A DNA stretch of 64,000 nt from Typhlomys cinereus (GCA_023101885.1 JALPQD010000207.1:277001-341000); one strand, 5' to 3'. Counted from the stretch's first letter, positions 53,128 to 64,000 are shown. Numbers and translations are program-made. The notes: generated by a model from the letters alone, not told the origin.

Positions 53128-53141
53128 CACGTGCCCACGTG
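53128..53141. promoter_or_regulatory. Paired CACGTG E-boxes upstream of ACY1
   Basis: Two perfect CACGTG palindromes start 8 bases apart (53128 and 53136), between the ACY1 CpG region and the 3' end of ABHD14A. Such pairs can bind bHLH-zip factors of the USF/MYC/TFE type. Function is inferred. Confidence 0.4.
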
Positions 53142-53774
53142 CCCGCAGGGTCCTGACTCCTCACAGGTACGCAGTCGGCGCCCAGGATACCGCGCCGCGA
53201 ACGAGGGGTAAATAACCGGGAGAGGGGAACGGGTGACTGTGAATACATGTGGACACATGTAACACGTGGTTATGTGTGCAACAGTGTGAGATGGCGCAGG
53301 TGACCGGATGCAGTCATGTGTGTCGGTATGAGAGGTGGAGAAACATTTTTGGGCAACCTTGTACCCAGCTGAGTGTTTGGGGCCCCATGGAGGGAGGAGA
53401 AACGGAGGGGCAGCCACTCCCCTCCCATCTGCCCCCCCTCGACCAAACAGCACTTGCCTTGCTTTTTGCATTCCCAGCCAGCACCGCCCATAGGCTGAGC
53501 CAGCTTGGCGAAGGGAAGCGGGTAGAAGACTTTAACCTCTGAATCAAGGAGGCAAGTAGGGAAGGTAAAAGGGGGGCTTCTCCCCACCCGCCTTTAGGGT
53601 TAAAGTCTTGGGCTGTTCACCCGTGACAAGGAGGCAAATGGACTTGATAGGTCAACCACACTGTTTTCATTCTTAATCACACCCGCATCTCCACCTCCAT
53701 GTGCTCTAACTGACTCCACTAATCCCGGGGCCTGGGTCAAGACGTGCCTTACTTGCCCACATTCCGTCCCACAA

Positions 53775-53870
53775 GCATTCTCCCAGTTACAGATTACCCA
53801 CCACGCCCATTTTACAGATGATGAATCTGAGCTCAGAGAAATGAGGACAGATAGTAAGGAACTGATTCCC
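53775..53870 (-). repeat. MIR fragment past ABHD14A
   Basis: CCCATTTTACAGATGATGAATCTGAGCTCAGAGAAATG is a clear antisense MIR core. Confidence 0.75.
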
Positions 53871-53994
53871 AAGCTGCCGCTGGAGCACCTGACACCCTTT
53901 TCCCACTCCCTCTCCCCCCAATCTCAAGCCCCAGACTTGCCTCCCACTCCTGCCTCTCCCAAAACGTGTTAGAAAACACAATGTCACTCTCCAG

Positions 53995-56151
53995 CAAGAC
54001 AGACGTTTCTTTATTGTGCCCATTTGTGTGAAATGAAAAAAAGGAGTCCTGTCTGGACCTGATCCTCTGCCCTCTTCGCTCCATCCCCAGCCAGCGACCA
54101 CCTGCTTGGAGGGAGGGCGGTGATGGTCTAGACCCTTCAAAGTCAGGCCCCGGCGGCCTGTTGGTTCAAACGGTCGAGGAAGGCGAGGAGCACCAGGTGG
54201 AAGTCCTGGGGTTTGTGGAGGTAGCAGGCAGTGGCCCGCGTCGTGGAGCTTCACCACGGAATGGTTGGGCAGGTGGCGCAAGCTGCCGCAGGGACTCTCT
54301 GGCCAGGATGTGGTCCAGCTCCCCGTACAGGATGAGAGTCGGGGTCTGCAGGGTAAGGCCGGAGGCTGTCGATCCCAAGACTGGGTGAGGACCTGACTCC
54401 GCCCCACCCCCAGCTGTTCCCTAAGAGAACCTTCTTCACACACCCCACCTTTCCCATACAAGACCAAGGGCCACATCCCTTGACGCAGGCCCCCACGTGC
54501 CGCAAGATGCAGCCCCCCACGTGCCGCAAGCCTTCCCAAGTACCTTCACAGCCTGGAATTGCTCCTGGGTGTAGTTCTGGGTGGAGGTGGGCGCAATGGG
54601 TACAAATCCACGGAGCTGGCGGTGGCCGCGCATGAGGAATGGCAGGGCGTAGCGGCCGCTCAGTGAAGGGCTCACCAGCACTGCGTTCCGCACCCCCAGG
54701 TCCTGCAGCACCCGCTCCAGCAGCTCTGCCCGGCCTGCCTCGGTGCGCACCTCCTGGGACGGTGCCGAGTTCCCAAAGCCTGCGGATAGCAACAGGGTTT
54801 CCCTGAGAGGGTTCCTGTCTGGCACAGCCGGGAGAGGAGCTGGGGCCCAGTGGCATATGGCACGCGCCACCCCAGCAATTCCCAGAAACAACGTTCGTAG
54901 TAGAATACATGTCATCACACGGTCAGTTTATTTTTAAAGCTGATGAAGAACCGGGGGGAGATGGCTTGGTACTTGCTGTGTATGAGGATCTAGTTCGGAT
55001 CTCCAACACCTACATGAAAAGCTGGGTGTGGCTGTGGGTGTCTGTTACCCCAGCACAGGAGGGACAGAGACAGGCAGGTTACTGGATACAGTGAGATCCA
55101 GGTTCAGTGAAGAGATTGTCTCTAATAAATGAATAAATGAATGAATGAATGAATAAACAAATAAATGGTGGAGAGTGATTGAAGACAATGGATATCAACG
55201 TCTGGCCTCCACTAGCACACACACAGGTTCATGAACTTGCAAGTGTGCACGTGTGTGCACACACACACAGAGTTAATAATAGGGTTAGGGGACATATAGG
55301 GAAATGGGTGCCTTTTCTTTAACCTCTTTTCCTTTCCTTTCCTTTCCTTTCCTTTCCTTTCTTTTCCTTTCCTTTTTCATTTCTTGAGACAGGTTCTCAC
55401 GATGCCCAGGCTGGCAATAAACTCCTGACCCTCCTGTCTCCGCCTCTGTAGTACTAGGAATCCAAGCTCATATTATCGCATCAGACAAAATGGCACTTTA
55501 ACAGCATGACCTGATGGAAGGGTAAATCCATAAAGCCTCTGCCTGGGAGGTGAGAGAATTTATCAGAATCCAAAAATGTGCACAGTCTGACCCATCGGTT
55601 ATCCGGGGTAGCTGCCCTACAGACATGATTGCCTCTACATTCCAAGAAGGATGCTAATTATGTGGGTATTTCCACAGATATTGCAAACCTTCAAAGTGTT
55701 AGTAGAGGAATGGCCGGACAAAGTACGCCCACCTGCCTGTGGTTTGCGCTGTAGTGTTCGCTGACTCGCAAGTCATGAGCTCCTGCAGAACTGTTAACAG
55801 ATTTATAGACGGTGCAGAGTGAGGAGGATTTCCATGCAAAAGCCAGGTTCCTCTGCTTGGCATTCAAGGACCTCCCTGATGTGTTTCCAGTCCAGCTAGA
55901 GACGAAAGTCATTCTCAGCCCAACCGGAGCACTTGCTGCCGACCCAGCTGGCCACGGCCTGCCGCCCCTGTGGACTGGCTCGTCCTGGCTCTTCCCCAGA
56001 GGGCTTTCCTACCCCCAGCGGCGTCTTTCAACCGTTCTTATCCTACAAGATGATGCCATCTCGTTCACAAAAACTTGCCTCTAAGTAGTTCTCACTTTTC
56101 CTTTTGTTTTTTACTTGCTGGTCTCTTTAATGTATGTATGTGTGTGTATTC

Positions 56152-56197
<46 letters not shown>

Positions 56198-56721
56198 CAG
56201 ATATGTATATATATTCTTCAGTTGTAGCTATAATATAAAAAATCTTCCTCATTGATTTCCTTTATGAGATTTATTGGTTATAATTTAAAACTTTGGATCA
56301 TTTTATTTATTTATTTATTTACTTTCTGACTCCTGCAAGCATTGAAGACCCTCTCCCCAGTTATGGTATTATTGCATTGTTTGCTTGGTAATTTCTTATT
56401 TATTTATTTACTTATTTTTCCAGTTTTACAAGCATATTGAGTACTTCTCTCCATCCCCGCCTCCCTCCCATCCTCTTCTCTTATCCTGCAGAAATCTAAG
56501 GTGCAAATAAACTCGCTAGGCAGGCGGGCAGAGCTCAGTCATGGCTACGTCTCTGCACCTGCATATAGTCTCATCTCATCTACATCTCTGCCTCTCTCTG
56601 ATGGCATCTCTACTTTTCTTTATAATACTAGAAAAATAGACCAGGGCCTTGCATATGATAGATGAAGTCTTCACCACTGACCTAGATCCATAGTCCTCTT
56701 TTTCTTTTCTTCTTAATATTT

Positions 56722-56757
<36 letters not shown>

Positions 56758-59700
56758 ACAGGTGCATGCGCACTGGCACACATACCATACACATGTGACG
56801 ATTTTCCGAAGTCAGTTTTCTCCTTCCACAATGTGGGGCTCTGGGGATCAAACTCAGGTCTCCAGGTTTTTTGAACAGGCACCTTGCCTGCTCTTTTTAC
56901 TTTTTATTTTGAGACAGGATTTCTGCTAAGTTGCCTGAGTTGGCCTTGAACTCAATCTGAAGCTCAGCGAGGCTTCAGACTTTTCATCTTCCTACCTTGA
57001 TCATCTGGAGTAGTTTGGGATTACAGGCCTGTGCCACCAGAAATGCTCAGAAGATGGGCCGGAGAGATGGCTCAGAGGTTAGGAGTTTGCTTCACAAGCA
57101 GAAGGACCTGAGTTGGATCCTGATCCCTTGTGAAAGCACCAATTGCAAATGGCGGCAGCCTGAACTTCCAGCTCTGGAAGGCAGAGCCTGGGAAATCCCA
57201 GAGTGAAGTCAACCCAAACGGAGGTTGAAGCGATACAGGATGAGTTACCTTGGGTCTCCACAGGCACACAGGGTGCCCTCTGATACACACACACACACAC
57301 ATAAAATAAAATAATATTCAGAAAGGAGAGAGACGGACCACTGGCTTCTAAGGGCCTCACTTTTTTCTCTTTCTGAATTACTAGAATGATAAAGACAGGA
57401 CTAGAAATGTAGCTCAGTGCTAGAACTCTTGCTTAGCATGTGTGACACCTTCAATCGATCCCCAGTACTAGAAAACACAACGGGAAGCAAGCAAAACCCC
57501 AAATAATAGCACAGACTATTTGTGAGTTTAAAACAAACACAAAAAGTTTGTCACAAAATGATTTCCATGACAGTTGATCATGAAATGAGTCGCCTTTTGT
57601 TTCCATTTTCATGAGTATGTGTATCTGCATGTGTGTGGGAACACGTGTGTATGCAAGCATGTGGAAGTCTGAGGTTGATATTGGCGATTATTCTCCATCA
57701 GTTTTCCATCTTTTTCTTTGGGGGCTGGGTCTCTGATCAACCCCAGAGCTCACTGAGAGGACTAGTCTGACCAGCCAGCTCGCTTGTGGGATTCCCAGTC
57801 TCTGCCTTCTGTGGCTGAAATTACAGGTGTATCACCATCCCCATCTTGCATTTTATATGACATCCGGCGATCCACACTCCTGTCCTTTTACTTGTACAGC
57901 AAAGCAAGCACTTTAACTGAGTCAGGTTTCTACTTGCTTTGTGACACACAATAATTGATACTGTAGTTTTCAGGGTAGAAAATAAAAACAAACTTTCTTT
58001 TTGTGGTGTCGTCTTGTGACCTGATGGTTTTACTTGTCCAGACATTCCTTCCCCCCCCCGCCCCATGTCTGTCCCAGCTACACTTTCGACCTTCTGTACC
58101 CTTCCGATTCCCCTTTCTGAGGAGCCTCTCCTTTGTACCTGCTGTAGCCTCCCTCTTGAAACCCAAGGCTGGGGCTACTCACCCGGAAGGTCAATAGCTA
58201 CGGCCCGGTAGCCCCTCTGTGACAACAGCTGGAGGGTGCCCAGTCGCTCCCAAGTGTGGGAGTTAAATGCTTTCCCGTGGAGCAGAACCACTTCCGCCCT
58301 GTAGACAAGGGGGGGGGGTATGTGCCATGGTACCAGGACAGCCACCATCCTTTCCTCTGACATTTCTCCCGCCATCCTCCCAGGTTCTGTGGCCCCCCTG
58401 AATAAGGTCGGGGTTCGTTCCCTTGGGTCAGTACCCACCTGTGTGCCTGATGGAGTGGCAGCACCTCACGGTAAAAGACAGGGGAGTTGCCACGGGTGAG
58501 GCCCACCAGGACTGAGACATCGGGGCCTCTCCAGAGCCAGGAAGTCTGCTGAAGGGGGCCCGGGAGTCCTAGATGCAGCACCAGCACGAACAGCAGGCCT
58601 AGGCCCAGCAGGGTCAACTGGTACCGGCTCATGAAGGTCAGAACTACAGTCTGAAGGGGAAGAAGAAAGAAACGGGCTGAGGAAGAGATCTAGCCCTTGA
58701 TCCTGCCCTCGCCCTGCAGGAGGGTCTAGAGGTTCTCCCTCAATGATGCCCCAGGCCCGGGCAAGAGGTGAGAGGAGGTGCATGAGATATTCCTTTAGCG
58801 CATAACACACTCAGTGACCACCCACATCACTACACTGGCTTCTGTCCTTCAAGCGTCTGTGACAGCCAGTCCTGTGCTTACCTGTCCAAATCAGGGACTC
58901 ACAGAAAACCCTGCGGGAGAGGGAAGGATGGGTTATAGGTTTCTAACATGAAGAAATCCAGGCTCAAGGTGAACTCAGCCCAATCAATGGAGACTTGAAC
59001 CTTGGTTCTAAAACACCAGGCCACATGTGGTTTGGAAGAAAGAACCCGTTGAACGGACTGGTGCTGGATGAGGTGGAGTCTTGCTGGTGAATGGAAGAGT
59101 GAAGGCCGTGCAGAGGCCTCCAAGCTTGGAGATGATTCTTTTTCCCACACTGAATAAAACACTGTTAAAATCAGACTGTTTTACAATTGGAGGGAATACT
59201 TCATGGTCATGTTAGCTGTTGTGGGGGGAAGTTTACAGAGAATGTGAGGGATGGACAAAGACCAAGGCACAGTGACGGGGACCAAGAGGAGTGTGGCTGG
59301 CCTAGAAATGGAAAGGGGTCATGGTTTGAAGTGCTGAGTGGTCCCCTGCTCAACATTGTTAGTTGTTTGGCAAGGTCATGGCACCTTTAGAACGTGGAGC
59401 CTTGCTGGAGGAGGGCAGTCACAAGGGGTGGGCTTGAGGTTGGTTAGGCCCAACCGGCTTCGGTGAGCCAGCTCTTGAATTTGCCCCAGCTCTCAGTCTC
59501 CAGGATGTCTGCAGTGACTGAGGCCTCCTCCAGCTTCTGCCAGCCAGCCGTGCCTTTTCTGCCATGAAAGACCGTATCTCCCCTCTGGAACCATAAGCTG
59601 AATAAATCTCCCTTTCTCCCTTCAAGTTGCTTGAGTTCGAGTCTCACAGCCACAGAGAAGAGTAACGAATACAAAAGGGTTGCCCGGCAACCAGAGAGAT

Positions 59701-61900
59701 CGGCCCCAGCCCATGCCTGATACACTCAGCTTCTATCAAAGGACCTGCTTCACGGACACATGCAGCGCGGGGCTTCTGCTAAACGCATGCAGCGCGGGGC
59801 TTCTGCTAACCCAACAGAGAGGTGGTTCTATTTTGAGACGGCTCCCTCCCTTTCTCGCATGAGTGTTCAGTTTGTCAGTAACATGGTAAAACTTCCTGGC
59901 TGCCTTACCAAACTCGTGAGATTTAAACAATATATTAGTGCTAAGGGTGTGGGAACAGGCCATCCCTGTCATCATTTCTGAGGACTAAGATGAACACACT
60001 TGTTGTAGGTTTTGGGGTCTATTGAGTGCAAACTGGCTGCGGGCTGGTGTTAAGAGCTGGAGACACGCCCACCTCTCCGGGACTCTTTGGAGAATGTTTC
60101 CGGAGCCAGGCAGTTGTGCGCAATGGCACCCTCTTGGGCGCTGATGGAGAATCAGGGACCAGGCAGCAAGGAGCCCACTCCTCTCTTATTCCTAAACATG
60201 AGCAGCCCAGGATGAGCAGTTCCAGCACTCAGGCGTTAGCCCAGTTGCCACAAGGGGGAGCATCCGCGTTGGACCTCGCACAGTAGGCCACTACTCCTGG
60301 GTGTGGCTTCACTCATTTCCTTGGCAACCCAAGGTGCCAAGTTCTAGACGACTAACTGTAGGCATCCTCTAGCTGGTTGCTCTACAGGTGGAAGAGGGTG
60401 GAGATTAAACTGCGCTACACTAGGAATTCCACTGGAGCGCCCATGGACAATGACACACAGGTGTGCACACAGACACTGCATCTCGCCCTCCTCACACACT
60501 GTTGTCCTAACAAGATGTATAGTGGCCTCCTTGACATTCATTGGCTCGTGCATGATCATTCATTTACAATAGCACCTGAAAACTCATGCACACTCAGGTG
60601 CCCGAAAAGCAGACCCACGCGGTTTTTAAAATCACATATAGGTCAGAAGTGGAGGCACAAGCCTGTGGAATTCCAGCACTCAGATTGAACCAGCGCTCTG
60701 TGTTCGAAAGAACTAGCTTCTTAATGCAAGCCTGTCTCAGAAGAAAAAAAATGAGCTAACAAACAAAAACACTTGTAGACGCCGAGAGATAACCAATCAC
60801 ACAAATCGTGTGCACAACTTTAAACACACAGGTGCTGCGTCTGATAGCACAGCTCTCAGGAGGAAGAAGTGGAGAACAATTATAAACTCAGAGAGATACA
60901 AAGGCTGTGTAGCAAGACCCTGCTCTCTGCCCAACAGAAAAGGGGAGGGGAGGGAAGAGGAGGAGGGGAGGAAAAGAAGAAAGGGGAGGGGAGGGAAAGA
61001 GGAAACGAAGGGAAGGGAAGAGGGGGAGGGGGAAGGGAGAGGAGGGGAGGGAAGGAAAGGAAGGGAAGGGAGAGAGGAAGAGAAGGGAAAGAGGAAAGGA
61101 AAAGGGAAAGGAAAGAAGATAGGAAAGGAAAAAGTGCTGGGTGTAGTGTACTAGGATAGTTGAGGTAAGAGCACTGAAAGTTCAAGGCCAATCTGGGCAA
61201 CTTAGTGAAACTCTGTCTCAAGATAAATAGAAGAAAGAAAAAGAGGAAGAAAAGGAAGAGAGGGAGGGAGGAAGGGAGGGAGGAAAGAAGGGAGGAAAGA
61301 AGAAAGGAAGAGAGGAAGGGAGGAAGGAAGGAAGGAGGGAGGGAAAGAGGGAGAGAGGGAGGGAGAAGGAAGGGAAGGAGGAAAGAAGGAAAGAAGAAAA
61401 GAAGGAAGGAAGGAAGAAAGGAAGGAAGGAAGGAAGGAAGAAGGAAGGAAGGAAGGAAGGAAGGAAGGAAGGAAGGAAGGAAGGAAGGAAGGAAGGAAGG
61501 AAGGAAGGAAGGGTCATACACAAACTCAGAAATGCACACACAGACGCACACATAAAACCAGATACAGAGAGAAATACAAAAGACAGGCATGCCCAAAGAA
61601 TACAGGCATGTAAGCGAACATTGTCCAAATAATCACACTGACGCATCACAGTGGCACACAAGTACCCAGATCCCCCCAACACACACACGCACTCGCGCGA
61701 GCACAAGCGACCCGCATGCGCTGCCCGCGGTCTGGCCCCTTCCGCGGGAACTGCCCGCCCCTGGCAAGCTGCGTGCCCAGGACACTCACCGGGCCGAGAG
61801 GCCGAGCCGGGGCGGGGTGGGGGGGGCCGGGAGGGAGGCGGCCCCGCCCCGGCGGAGCCCACCGCCACCCCGCGCGAGGAGTTCGGCCCTTCTGCTTGGT
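53995..61900 (-). CDS. ABHD14A: ABHD14A, alpha/beta-hydrolase domain protein, last exon frameshifted
   Basis: Membrane-anchored serine-hydrolase-fold protein of unknown substrate. Exon 1 ends at 61790 (GTGAGT donor). Exon 2 is 58650-58439 with an ATG at 58632. Exon 3 is 58298-58183, exon 4 is 54779-54544, exon 5 starts at 54345. From the exon 2 Met: a hydrophobic anchor (residues about 6-23), the LLHGKAF oxyanion-loop motif (70-76), the nucleophile in SPSLSG (Ser142) and the acid in YGELD (Asp193). In exon 5 an extra base near 54282 shifts the frame right after residue 204. A second extra base lies near 54230. As read, the protein ends at 54166 after 37 unrelated residues (241 total) and lacks the catalytic His. 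The conserved reading would stop at 54143. Human exon 1 is coding; here no equivalent ATG is seen, so the start is uncertain. Confidence 0.9.
54010..54015 (-). terminator. ABHD14A: ABHD14A poly(A) signal
   Basis: AATAAA on the minus strand, about 130 bases downstream of the conserved stop position. It sets the mRNA end near 53995, only about 1.1-1.3 kb from the ACY1 promoter region. Confidence 0.75.
54945..55495. repeat. B2-like SINE, (CCTTT)n and antisense B1 in ABHD14A intron 3
   Basis: B2-like sense about 54945-55270 with an internal (AATG)n; (CCTTT)n at 55325-55375; antisense B1 about 55375-55495 (CTTGAGACAGGTTCTCACG). Confidence 0.7.
55496..56710. other. ABHD14A intron 3, unique then AT-rich
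   Basis: (TG)n 56157-56192 and (TTTA)n runs near 56300 and 56400. No exon. Confidence 0.5.
56711..57480. repeat. SINE cluster in ABHD14A intron 3
   Basis: (GA)n 56722-56753; antisense B2-like about 56755-56885; antisense B1 about 56900-57045; sense long-body SINE 57057-57305 (GGCCGGAGAGATGGCTCAGAGG); ID-like sense about 57394-57480. Confidence 0.8.
59196..59672 (+). mobile_element. ERVL-MaLR-like LTR in ABHD14A intron 1
   Basis: Sense to plus, antisense to ABHD14A. Ends GGAACCATAAGCTGAATAAATC ... GTTGC ... CACAG ... AGTAACGAATACA, the ORR1/MT-type 3' end with its AATAAA. Confidence 0.65.
59759..59809. repeat. 27-bp unit in tandem (two copies)
   Basis: CATGCAGCGCGGGGCTTCTG starts at 59759 and again at 59786. 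CpG-rich for its intronic setting. Confidence 0.85.
60640..60755 (+). repeat. B1-like SINE, diverged
   Basis: GGAGGCACAAGCCTGTGGAATTCC start and CTGTCTCAGAAGAAAAAAAATG end. Confidence 0.6.
60930..61512. repeat. Polypurine tract ending in (GGAA)n, ABHD14A intron 1
   Basis: GGGA/GGAAA-rich 60930-61130, a B1 remnant 61130-61230, then GGAA/GGGA 61245-61440 and pure (GGAA)n about 61442-61510, roughly 280 bases from the shared promoter. Confidence 0.93.
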
Positions 61901-62160
61901 TACCGCGGGCGGGGGCGGGGCCAGCGGGGCGCGCCTGCGCAGTCCGCAGCTGCAGGCAGCGCCGCCTAACCCACCCTGAGAAGCGGGGATTTGGGGGCGG
62001 TGCCCTAAAAGCACCCTGCCCCGCCCCTCCGCGTCCAGATTTTCGGATTTGTTCTGGGCCAGAGAGCCGACCGAGAGACATTGCAATTCTTCAGCTTGCA
62101 ATCAGTTTTGTCTGCATTAGGAGGCTTAGTGCGGACCCACGCGCGGCAATGACACAGGGA
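61790..62160. promoter_or_regulatory. Shared CpG-island promoter of ABHD14A (-) and ABHD14B (+)
   Basis: A dense CpG island lies between the head-to-head genes. It has GC boxes (GGGGGCGGGG, about 61910-61920) and CGCGCCTGCGCA (61930-61941), one mismatch from the NRF-1 consensus. Both are common in TATA-less divergent promoters. ABHD14A exon 1 leaves leftward at the 61790 donor. The ABHD14B first exon should leave rightward; its edges are not visible. Confidence 0.7.
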
Positions 62161-63740
62161 CAGGTCAGGGACAGAGCAGGGCACAGGTCCCCTTGTGTGC
62201 ATGCCAGGTGGTGTAGTCACGCAGCAGCTGCAGGTCTCTGTCCAAGCACTTTCCTTACTTCCCTCCTCCTCTTGTCAGAGCCGGGGGTGACTCGAGTCCC
62301 TTGTCTGCTAGTGGCACGTCTCATTGGCTGGCCACGTGTAACGTCCGGAGTCTGTATCCTCAGACTCGGGACCAGGAAGGTCAGGAGCGCGCGCCAAGTT
62401 TATGTCTGATCAGCAGAACCCCGTCGAGGTTGGCACTGCACGGGCTCATTCTGCAGGCACGGAAGTATTCTCTCGGGCTTTGGCATTAAAAAAAAAAAAA
62501 ATGGTCGAAGGCCACCTGGCTGAACTTTGGGGGAACTTTGCATTCAAATATGTCGGATTCGGCTCCAGGCCAGATGCACCTGGCGGGGAAGGAGCCAACA
62601 GGGACGAGATCAGAAACCTTTTCCCCTCCAAGAACGCTAAGGCTATGGTGTAGGTAGGTGACTTTGTGTTTCAGGACGTCTCCTAACTCCGTGCTTGGGG
62701 CCGCTGGGGGTCAGGGGAGGGAGCTGGGGAAACTGTCACGGGGTTTAGCGGTTGCAGACTCCTCCAGCAGCGACCTGTGACCACAAGAGGGCACCCCGGA
62801 TCATAGCCCAGCCTCCCCTGGCCTGGTCTCCACACCCCATACGGTCCCTTCTCTACTTCCCTTCCCACCCGCGGCTCCACTCGCCTGCCTCCCGCGCAAG
62901 ACCACGAATCACCCCAGGTACCGACCCTGCCTCCCCGACCCCTCTCTCTGTTTCTGCTCGAAACCTACCAATGCCAAGTCTTCCCTTCTCGGCGATCCAA
63001 GTCACCTCCTGCTGGGCCGTCCCTCTGTCCCATGCTTTTTCCTCCAGACCCACAGAGCCTGAACAGTGGTGGGCTGAGGGGACCGATCGAACCATCCAAT
63101 CCTAGCGGCGTCAACCTGTTGGGTCGCAGTGGCCAGCCCGCTGTGCACCGTGCGTCCCTGGCAATCAGGAACCCTGAAATCCTTGCTGGCCTGTTGTGTG
63201 GGTTTCAGCTTCTGGAAAATGGTCTTTGACCGCAAACAAACTTGGGTACCCTCCTGATGCAGTGCCCTGTCACGCCTTGCAGCACTGAGTTGGTTTAGAT
63301 GACGATAAGACAGTGAGGTGCTTATCAAGGATTGAGCCTCCCTATGTGCTAACCAGGTGTCGTGTATTTTTTTAAATGTGCGGTTTCATTTAATCCCATC
63401 CACTGCTTATGAACTAGTGCTATTGAGTTAATGCCCATTGGTGTAAATGGATAATAGCAATGGAAACAACTGTAACTGGAGCCCCACATCCTGCGTTCTT
63501 ACTGTCAATAGGCATTTTGCTGTTACTTATTTTTCCTAAACTTTTCAGTGAAATTCTTGATTCTGGCCCCACTTTATTGGCCCAGGTTTCAGTTATGTAA
63601 GCCGGAGCCCCGCATTACACAATTGATCAGCAGACACAGAAATAACACCGTTTCCTCCGGACCTTACATCATGGTCCGAGGGTCCCTGTGGCTGCCTTGC
63701 TGCTCCTGGGGAGTATGTTGTGTCAGCTCTCATCAGCCAG
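62161..63740. other. ABHD14B first-intron region, exon 1 not resolved
   Basis: Mostly unique, with an A-run at 62488. The non-coding exon 1 should lie in or just left of this stretch (possible donor CAG|GTCAGG near 62164), but nothing fixes it. Confidence 0.35.
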
Positions 63741-63996
63741 GCTTTGAACCGTAGGCACACCACCCGGAACACAGCAACGGCAGGCATGGCCAGTGTGAAG
63801 CTGCACGAGGGCACCGTGCAGGTAGAGGGCCAGGGTCTCTTCTTCCGAGAAGTCCGGCCAGGCAGCGGGCAAGCCGCCCACTTCTCCGTGCTGCTGTTGC
63901 ATGGAATCCGCTTCTCCTCTGAGACCTGGCTGAACCTGGGTACTCTGCACCGGCTGGCGGAGGCTGGCTACCGGGCTGTAGCCATTGACCTGCCAG
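63741..63996 (+). CDS. ABHD14B: ABHD14B first coding exon, gene continues past window
   Basis: Cytosolic/nuclear alpha/beta-hydrolase, first described as a TAF1 (CCG1)-interacting factor and later reported as a lysine deacetylase that forms acetyl-CoA. The ATG is at 63786. The exon reads 70 codons plus one base to a GTAT donor at 63997, and the window stops at 64000. It encodes the N-terminal strands, the [13 protein letters not shown] oxyanion-loop motif and the [11 protein letters not shown] segment. The nucleophile, acid and histidine exons lie outside. The protein is one residue shorter than human at the N-terminus and one longer at QAAHF. The acceptor is either 63740 or 63754. The non-coding first exon should be near 62.0-62.9 kb but was not resolved. 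Confidence 0.93.
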
Positions 63997-64000
63997 GTAT

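Noticed and set aside
61218..62081. 287-codon minus-strand frame rich in Pro, Ser, Leu, Phe
   Set aside because: It reads through the ABHD14A donor into the polypurine repeat. The long run is repeat composition, not an exon.

Overview
This is nuclear DNA from a mammal, almost certainly a rodent. It has split genes with GT/AG introns, CpG-rich promoters, B1-type (7SL-derived) SINEs, MIRs, L1 3' ends, ERVL-MaLR LTRs and many (CA)n tracts. The commonest repeat is a tRNA-derived SINE. Its head resembles mouse B2, but its long body (ending in a CA-rich tail) is not B2. That points to a non-murid rodent; a jerboa-type (Dipodidae) genome is a reasonable inference, not proven.

The right third matches the conserved block known from human 3p21 as ABHD14B - ABHD14A - ACY1 - RPL29, here inverted. 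RPL29 (+, about 43.0-45.3 kb) has four exons. ACY1 (-, about 48.1-52.7 kb) has 14 coding exons that join without a gap into a 408-codon frame. ABHD14A (-, about 54.0-61.9 kb) has five exons. ABHD14B (+) begins near 62 kb and leaves the window after its first coding exon (63786-63996). RPL29 and ACY1 converge. ABHD14A lies just upstream of ACY1 on the same strand. ABHD14A and ABHD14B are head-to-head paralogous alpha/beta-hydrolases around one CpG-rich promoter.

Positions 1 to about 42,900 hold no coding exon I can support. By synteny DUSP7 should lie upstream, but none of it is visible. This interval is a mosaic of SINEs, LTR pieces, an ERV remnant, microsatellites and unique DNA. A few compact stretches look like regulatory elements: a homeodomain-site cluster near 20.2 kb, a TAATTA/palindrome element near 13.1 kb, and a GC-rich block near 29.4 kb with a MEF2-type site.

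Three things stand out. The last ABHD14A exon carries two single-base insertions that remove the catalytic histidine. A 372-bp, about 99.5% identical inverted duplication sits at 35.4 and 37.4 kb. RPL29 has an unusually long Lys/Ala/Pro-rich tail (182 residues predicted, against about 160 in human or mouse). I found no clearly new biological system; most of the window is ordinary rodent sequence.
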